Shown here one piece after another: positions 57,160 to 64,000 of a stretch of 64,000 bases of DNA. Source of the stretch: Ceratobasidium sp. AG-K (lineage: Eukaryota > Basidiomycota > Agaricomycetes > Cantharellales > Ceratobasidiaceae); the NCBI GenBank assembly GCA_037039685.1, contig JAWNGF010000007.1:2666001-2730000 (forward strand). The letters run 5' to 3'. The notes below the pieces were generated by a model. The model had not been told where the DNA came from. It ran no database searches and was given only the letters and a program-made list of their open reading frames with translations. The translations under genes were made by a program, and so were the position numbers. Positions within the stretch are counted from its first letter, which is position 1. Every line of letters begins with the position of its first letter.

Positions 57160-58429
57160 ATGTCTGCATACCCACACTACGATCCCGAGACTGAGGGCCA
57201 CGTCTATCATGTGGTTCCGACCTACCAGACCGAATCTATATCCGACATCGTATCCGAGACTACTGAATCATCCGCGTCCGCAATGACAATACAATCAGAT
57301 GAGTTGACAGGTCAATACAGCCGGGTGTCATACTGTTGATCTCACGAGCTGACTTTCAATTATTAGACTTTTTCATTACACATCACGGTCGACAACAACC
57401 GGCTAGCGAAAACGCACTCCGTTGGATGCCCTCTGACAACACGAGGCGAGATATATTACGACACGTGGTGGAAAAGTGGCTGTTTGGTCATAATTATTTG
57501 GGCCCGGTTCGGCAAATACTTGGCTCTAATGCAGGATCTGGGGAAGAGACCCAGCGCTGTGTGCTAGAAATAGGAACTAGAAGTGGAACTTGGTGGGTCG
57601 ACTCTACTTTGTGCTATGGGACTGAATCTTGACTTGTAAGCACAGGGTCCAAGAAATGGCAGCCGAGTTTCCCCACGTCCAGTTCCGCAGCGTAGACGTT
57701 GCCCCACTGGTTGCCCACGCGCCACGGCCAAACATCGTATTTGAAGTGTACGATATAGGCAGCGGGCTCTTGGCCGAAGACGATTCTCAGGATATAGTTT
57801 TCATAAATGCGGGGGTTGAATTGGTAAATATGGAGTTCTCTCTGAATATAAGCTCTTGTACTTACTCGCGCTAATGGTAGACCAAGAACTACCAGGCGCT
57901 CTTGCTCGAGGTTCACCGGATTCTTCGACCAGGCGGACTTATCCACATTCGCGAATTTGGCTTGGGTCTCTGGGAAAGTAGCGACATTTCTAGGCCCGCC
58001 ATAGCGACCAACCCGGCCGGGTGCAAAGTTTTTGACCTCATGGCCACTGCGCTGAGGCAATACGGCGCTGACCCAGATGCATGCACCAAGATTAGTGACT
58101 GGCTTGCTCCAGGCTCTGAGCTATGGAACTCGTCCAAGAATGCCAAAGGATTTGAGAGGATCGTTCCGATACTCAAAACAATCCCACTGCACCCTCATCC
58201 TGGGCGCCCCTGTGCAGCGCGCATAGATCCCTACATGATTCAGTGGATCCGTCATTTTCACGTTGTATGCGCACGAGACTCGGTTAGCATGACGCGTGAT
58301 GCCGGGCTGACAGATGAAGAGGCTAACGCTCTCGTCGAAGAGATGCTCACCGAGGCATTGGACCCGGAAAGATGTCCGCTGATTAAGTGGTATGCCGCGT
58401 ATGCGATAAAAAAGCACCCCGTTCTTTGA
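57160..58429 (+). CDS. SAM-dependent methyltransferase, fungal LaeA/TAM-like type
   Basis: Exons are 57160-57310, 57367-57592, 57646-57823 and 57881-58429, phases agree, 367 aa. An acidic Ser/Thr-rich N-terminus is followed by the Rossmann core: VLEIGTRSGTW (motif I, SAM binding), EFPHVQFRSVDVAPLV (motif II region), PNIVFEVYDIGSGL, and NYQALLLEVHRILRPGGLIHI (motif III/post-III). Members of this group in Agaricomycetes are common and mostly uncharacterised; some relatives act in regulation of secondary metabolism. Motif I has Arg in place of the second Gly of the more usual GTGSG, and the acidic loop before NYQ reads FINAGVEL, unlike the usual VHAR, so activity should not be assumed. It lies next to a P450 on the same strand. 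Confidence 0.8.
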
Positions 58430-58756
58430 TTTTCGGGACTCTGTTTCATGGGCTATAGGAGGTGTTTTTTTGTACGATAGTGTTGGTCCTCAGATGTCGA
58501 TGCTTGAACTTGTTGAATTGAATTTAATCGCAAAGTGAGGGCGCTTTTCATTCAGCTGGCTGTGATGCACCAATATGGTAATAGCGTTTGGAACGCCCGC
58601 ATATATACCCGATTTTATGCTATGTCTCATCCCAAGAACACCCTGATATCAGAGGCATCCAGTGATACGTTTGCGAGACTTAGTATGGTATATACAGTGC
58701 GACAAGAGATAACTGAGATATTATTTATACTGTAATACATAATTCCCTAAGCCTTG
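58430..58756. other. Convergent intergenic region
   Basis: 3' ends of the methyltransferase and the sorbosone-dehydrogenase-like gene face each other here. AT-rich, no gene. Confidence 0.4.
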
Positions 58757-60369
58757 TTATGAATGACGAATATCTATAGGCAAGGTTGCCAATGTGAGCA
58801 CACGCTTAAGCACTGTAGATTTACCACGCACCTCGCCAGTATCGTCGGAGCTCACGAATAGCCTTCCCAGGTGATCAAAAGCCAAAGCGGCGGGACGAAT
58901 GCACTGGGAGGGACACTTGGTCAAATCAGGCGCCGCAACGACAGTTTCATAACCGTTTGTAGAGTCCGATCGTGCCCGGGGGCCATTGCCTGCCCACGGG
59001 ATGCGAACAACTTTATAGCCTAAGTTTGGACTGTAAGACACTCTCCGGTGAAGAATGAAACTAAGCGTTACCGGTCGGTGGTTGACGGTTCCAGGAACCA
59101 TGGAAACTCGAGAATGCATCGCCGTCCCACCGGCGGGAAATTGCTTGGGAGTTGTCGGAGCACTTAGATTTATCGTAGAAGACAAGGTCAAGTGGGGCCG
59201 AGTGCGCCATTAGAGAGAGCGCCGGTTTGATGACGTTGTTTCGGTTTGCACACCAGGCGTCATTGTGGACATCCGACGGATCCCTTCTCGAAAACTGATC
59301 CCCGGTTTTAAAGTTGAAGACGGGAGCCGAAGCATTCGCTGGGACAGAGGAGGCGTTCCAGGCGGTAAAACAGTGAGGATACCCATAAAACTTGTGTTCG
59401 ACTGGGATCTTTTGAGGATCCCTGAGCGAGATGCGGTTTAATTCTTCCGCTACACGTGCGTCAGTCAAGGAGTTAGGTGCATATGCTCAAGAAATACTAA
59501 CCAGGGTTGTCAACATGCACGTCCACGCCACGCCAGAGGAGATTGTCAGAGCTATTTTCAATTTCCCACAGGTCATTTCCGTCTTTTGACAAAGCAATAC
59601 CAACTCCGTTACGGACACCCCATGCCAACAGTTCACCTTTACCCCAGGGTACAGGAGGCGAGCCATTAAGCGCAAAACGACGGATTTGAGCGGGGCCAGC
59701 ATTAACGTCGGCTTGAGAGAAAAATTAGAGTGGGCTTGCGGGGAGGAGCCGCATTCAATCACTCACCCGAGCTTTCGTCGAAATTGCTAGCGGAGCCACG
59801 GCTAACGATAATGTACTTGGGAACGCCGGACGAGGGCTGCAGCAGTAAAGTTCGAGTGACGTGGTCTAGATTCCGGTGAGTAAAGCTAGTATCTAACTTT
59901 AGTTGGACGGACCTGAGTTTGTCATGTTGTATGCAATCACGACCGGCTCTCCGACGATTGCAGCATTGGCTGGGTCATACTCCCAACGATAAACGTTCTC
60001 GGAAGAGCTCGCATACAGGTACTGATTCTTCGCATTGGCGGGTCCGGGTCCGATCTCGATGCCATGTTCGAGGTCCGCCTGGCTGATTACGGTCCGCTTC
60101 TCCCACCCGGCGCAAGTCGCGTCATTGCGGTATGTGAGTGCGGTAACGCCCTTGCTGCGTTCGACAACCAGTAGATTCTTATCGCGATCGAAACGAAGTC
60201 CGCGAGGCTCTTTTAGGTCGTTGAAAATAACGTGTGCTGAGAGGCCGTTGGCGACAGAGGGTGGATAGGAAAAAGATAGTGACGAGAGCGGTTTGCATTC
60301 GCCGGGTGTGTTAGGCAAAGCGAGCGTAGCGACCGCGCTAGTCAAGAGGGCAACCGAAAGCGCAAGCAT
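58757..60369 (-). CDS. Secreted L-sorbosone dehydrogenase-like beta-propeller
   Basis: Starts at 60369 with a likely signal peptide (MLALSVALLTSAVATLALPN). The body shows the repeated beta-propeller pattern of soluble quinoprotein-type sugar dehydrogenases: EPRGLRFDRDKNLLVVERSK, IIVSRGSASNFDESS, AWGVRNGVGIALSKDGNDLW, EIENSSDNLLWRG, YGYPHCFTAWN, FHGSWNRQPPTG, GYKVVRIPW and CIRPAALAFDHLGRLFVSSD near the C-terminus. Five introns start with GTCCGT (about 59913), GTGAGT (about 59767), GTTAGT (about 59503), GTAACG (about 59071) and related sites, all in phase. Homologues oxidise sugars or sugar acids with PQQ-like cofactor chemistry; in fungi most are uncharacterised secreted proteins. It looks intact. 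Confidence 0.8.
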
Positions 60370-61000
60370 GGTGGGATGAAATCCTCTGGCTGGGAAGGGT
60401 AGGTTACCGACTTGTACTTATGACAACCGGAGGGGCCGATGCTAGGATTGGGTAGTGTTGAGTGATCAACATCGAAGATTGGTTCGGCACTAAAATCTCC
60501 GTGCACGATGTCCAGTCACAAGGCCACAGCCTTCTTCTAGGGACTTCGTTATGAGAGATGTTCTTGGCGTACGGGACTGGCGGTTCGATTGTGTGGGTAC
60601 CAAATATCGCAACTATTGTGCTGGGTCATTGGGCATTGAGTTGGTAAGGCTTTATGACTAAAAAGCGTCAGCCTCGAACCATTAGGGCCTCGGATACATA
60701 CTTCATAGCATCGCGGATATAGAAACATATTTCAACGAGAGACAGTACACATGGGGCACATCATTTTCTGGGGCTAACGGGCAGGCCAAGCATCGAGGGT
60801 TGGATAATCCATACATCAGAAGTCGGGTCAGGTGCAAAGTAGGGCTGATTTAGGACTTCGAAAATTCCTGTCGAGTTAATCACCCGCTAATCCATGCACT
60901 GATACACAAGGGATTTATATGACAACGTAGTTCATTGAAGTAATCATTGACGCGAGAGTAAGGCATAATTACATAATATATACGACAGAATAACGATACC
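60370..61000. other. Promoter region of the secreted dehydrogenase and Bdp1 3' flank
   Basis: 630 bp with no gene seen. Confidence 0.4.
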
Positions 61001-63463
61001 TCAATCATCCCCGTTACGCAAATACTCCTCGAACGTAATGATTTCTTCGTCGGCGTGTGAAATAGGCTTTCCCCTCTGTTTCTGGGTCGAAGCGGGGGCA
61101 GGCGTTGACGACAAAGCTTTGGCTTTCCCTGCCACAACCACTGGCTCTTGTTCCTGGGCCTCAGAAGGCGGCGGAACGGCAGGAGTACGGATCGCGGGTG
61201 GTGGACCAGAGAAGTCTCGGCCTGTAATGCGTCCGAATTCTTCTAAATCTGATGATGGAAGCTAATCAGGCTCTGATGGATGAAGCCAAAATGTGAAATA
61301 TGTTTACCCAGGGGTATTCGGGTCTTAATAGCCATTGTGATCCGCTTTTCGTTCCCTCGTCTATCCTCCGACTTGGTTTTGTTTTTACATTGCAAGGGGG
61401 TTCTTCCTAGGTACCGGGCAATATTCTCATAATCCTCGCCGAATGCTGACAAGCACTGGTTGAGTGGGTGTAAGTGTGTGGTCCGGATTGGTGCGGTAGG
61501 AAACATACCCAATAGAACATTTCGGTCTCATCAGCAGTCCATCGAGAGCCTCTCGAGCCGGCTTTCCTCATGAAACTACTTGAATTAGAGAAGCGGGTCG
61601 AATCGGCCTCGTCCACAACCACCATCGCGTCCTCATCCTGCTGAGTCGGACCCCCGCGATCGTAAAACTGGGATTCCTCGTCCAAGACCATTTCTCCATT
61701 GACGAATCGAATTTGAGGAGCAGCGGCGGTCTCGGCAAACTTTTCCTCGGGCGAAGCTGGTTCCAGTTCTCGTTCCGGGGATGGAGAGAGCGAGGCACCG
61801 AGTTCCCTTCGGCTCGGACCGGCAATTGGATTTCCATCTTCATCTAACTCGGCACTAGGGGGAGCTGGCGCAGGTTCCGGCTGCTTGACTGGCGGAGGGA
61901 GTTGGGTTTGGTCGGGATCTAGACCACTGGTCCGGAGTTTCTTTATACGTTCGGCCGTACGCTCCAGAATCCTTTGTCGGCGTTCTTCAACATGCTAAAT
62001 TCGAGTTAGAATGATTGTCGCGGGGAGATGACGAGAAAGAATCCTACTTTCACATAGGCAATTCCCTTTTCGACGTATTTAGAACTAATCCTGCCGTTCG
62101 GAAGGTCGCTCTCACAAAGCGAAGCCATGGTTGCAGTAGTCGGATCAAGCGGCTCTTCTAACAATTTGTTTAAGTTACTTGGCAAAGGCATGTTATGTTA
62201 TCTCTCCTCACCGTTTTCACCCTCTTCGGCGGCTCTCGCCGCGCGTTGTTCAAACGCCTCAATCTTCTCTTCCATAGTCTTCGCCCGGCGCACCCTAATC
62301 CCTCCTGAGCGCCTCCGTCGAGTGGGGCGACCCGATTGTTCTGCATCCTCCCCTTGATCATCCTCGGCGTCTGATTGAGCTTGAGCCTTAACAGCAGGCA
62401 TCAGGAGATCCAAGTGTTTCAAAGCATTGGACTGCGCTCACCGTTCGGCGCCGCTTCCTCGGCTTGTCCGCGTTTATGGCCTTCTTGCGACTCTTCTTGG
62501 TAGGCGCTGCAGGGGTAGGATCGGCGGATTGAGTTTCAGGAACTGGCTCGAGCAGTGGTGGCGGTGGTAGTTGGCCAACTTCGACCAGGTTGGGCAAAGC
62601 AGTAGGTTCAGGTTGTACAAGAGGCACATTAAAAAGGTCTCCCACTTCAAGTTGACTGCCAAAAGGTTCGTTTGTAAACTCGAGCAGATCGGGGTCAACG
62701 GGAAAATTCGAGGGAAGAGGCTGTGAAGGTGGTGGGGTCTGAGGCAGGCGGATAGAGTTAGGTTGAGAAATTCCGGGTTGAATGGCGATTCCTGGACGGC
62801 TCGCTGTCGAGTCGGACAAGTTGAAATTTTGGCTCGAAGGTGGGGTTAGGAGCGGAGCGATGTTGTGTGTTGACAGTGCGTTGTTCGCTTTGCTCATGGG
62901 ATCCGCTGAATCATCAGTCGCAAAAGTATTGGGCGGGTTGGATGTACTAGGGGCTCGTGAAGGTGGGCCTAATGAGTCACCGGCGGCTGTCGTGGAACTG
63001 GCGGTCGTCGCTCCTTGCTGTGATGATGCGGCCGGGGCAACAAGAGTGGGTTGAGCTGCAGCAGAGATGGCAGCTCGGGGGGCCGGAAAGTTTGGAGGTC
63101 TCTGCTGGGTTACAACTCGAGAAAGTCCTGGGGTAATACTGATATGGGGCGCACGCGAGCTTGCAATTGTCGGGATTCCGCCCCGGGAAGGGCCGGCTTC
63201 CGTATCCGAGCTGCTAGCCAGCCCATCGCGAGAGACGGAGACCTGGTTCAGTGCGCTCGCACTCCTCGAGGGGTTTGGCGTTATTGAGCTGCTGGCCGAT
63301 GGTCGGGTTGGCGTTGACAGAGGATTCGGACGCCTCGTCGATGTTCCACCCGGCCGAAATTTCATAGCGCCAGAGTCTAATCAGCAAATTAATTAGCCTA
63401 CTTCCACATTGCTTGAGAATAGAGCAACTTACCAACCCTCGTCAAGGCATGTCCACCCGCCAT
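61001..63463 (-). CDS. BDP1: TFIIIB subunit Bdp1 (B'')
   Basis: Component of TFIIIB, which places RNA polymerase III on tRNA and 5S genes in the nucleus. The start is at 63463 (MAGGHALTRV), where a short first exon joins across a GTAAGT intron to SGAMKFRPGG. A long Ser/Pro-rich N-terminus and basic stretch (KKSRKKAINADKPRKRRR) precede the helical region with VEKGIAYVKVG. The SANT/Myb-like domain is split by an intron: GSRWTADETEMFYW, then CLSAFGEDYENIARYLGRTP and QCKNKTKSEDR. The core pattern RWT..ET..FY...FG.D......LGRT..Q.KNK matches the extended SANT domain of Bdp1. It ends EEYLRNGDD with TGA at 61001-61003. Low-complexity acidic tracts lie between the helical blocks. It looks intact. Confidence 0.85.
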
Positions 63464-64000
63464 ATCGAGGTGAGGAGCAAATCATTTCCCATTTCCAATC
63501 GTCAACAACTTAGGCGCCTGAGTTACGCTCGGACTATCACGTGGCCAGCTTCCACGACTCCCCACGCTCGACGATTTAACCCGTGTCATATTACCGGGAC
63601 CGATCGGGAGGATTTCATTTGGGACTTCATGAACACCTAACTTCGCGGTACAAGAAAAAAGATCCAACATTTACTATGTTTATAATTCATCAGAGCCCAA
63701 ACTTCCCTAGTTCCTGGATGGTCCGATACATCCAGGGGTTCAAACCAACAAACAAAGTAGCTGCATTTGGTCCTCGCAGATATCTCCAATCAATACCAAC
63801 TACAGTCACCTCACTATTCTACGCTGGCGGCGTATTGATCGCTCCGACTTCTCATACATCCACCCATTCCCTCAGCAGTTGTTCGTGCTTTCGGGATCTA
63901 GGTGTAATGACGCACTGAAACGGGGCCGGAAGGCTGCGTGAATAAAAAGCTCTAATTTTCCATATCTCAAATAATTTATGAACCAGGTATACCTGACTAG
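63464..64000. other. Right edge, no gene seen
   Basis: Upstream of Bdp1. No convincing open frame or repeat. Confidence 0.35.

Overview
This is fungal nuclear DNA. Genes are split by many short GT-AG introns (about 47-75 nt) and sit in a repeat-rich background. The mix of families points to an Agaricomycete: a FunK1-type kinase, a Plavaka (CACTA-like) transposon, a class I-III chitin synthase, an LtrA-like membrane protein and a basidiomycete-type P450. The overall style resembles Rhizoctonia, but that genus is an inference. Splice models below were built by hand from donor and acceptor motifs and phase agreement.

Left third (1-16.8 kb). A 5'-truncated unknown gene is followed by two paralogous minus-strand small genes (1716-1922 and 3487-3902). 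Their 61-nt first exon encodes a near-exact histone H3 N-terminal tail with no histone fold. Next is a ten-copy array of about 62-nt units (4857-5949) whose stems covary into a three-branched fold. Then come a four-exon gene with an acidic tract, two ambiguous bases (8926-8927), a decayed repeat-type gene (9.6-12.4 kb) and a 142-bp satellite.

Middle (16.8-41 kb). A 13-exon SNF2-type helicase gene has one outsized intron carrying the same core motif (GTACTCCGGTCGCA) that recurs about 20 times in a 24.3-27.1 kb domain of nested palindromes, one with 550-bp arms. From 27.7 to 40.5 kb is a nest of mobile DNA: two LTR-like direct repeats, a truncated retrotransposon gag frame, and a complete 7364-bp Plavaka-type element (29278-36641) inserted into the gag frame with matching TIRs and a TCG target duplication. 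The Plavaka element carries a transposase gene with one apparent frameshift and a divergent 14-exon accessory gene.

Right third (41-64 kb). This is mostly single-copy host sequence: FunK1 kinase, chitin synthase, LtrA-like protein, a foldback MITE, a P450, a LaeA-like SAM methyltransferase, a secreted sorbosone-dehydrogenase-like protein and the TFIIIB subunit Bdp1. The P450, methyltransferase and secreted dehydrogenase lie next to one another and could be a small secondary-metabolism group, although their orientations differ and no backbone synthase is present.

The strongest candidates for something undescribed are the H3-tail genes and the covarying hairpin array. The alternating-motif palindrome domain and the exon-cassette accessory gene of the Plavaka element come next.
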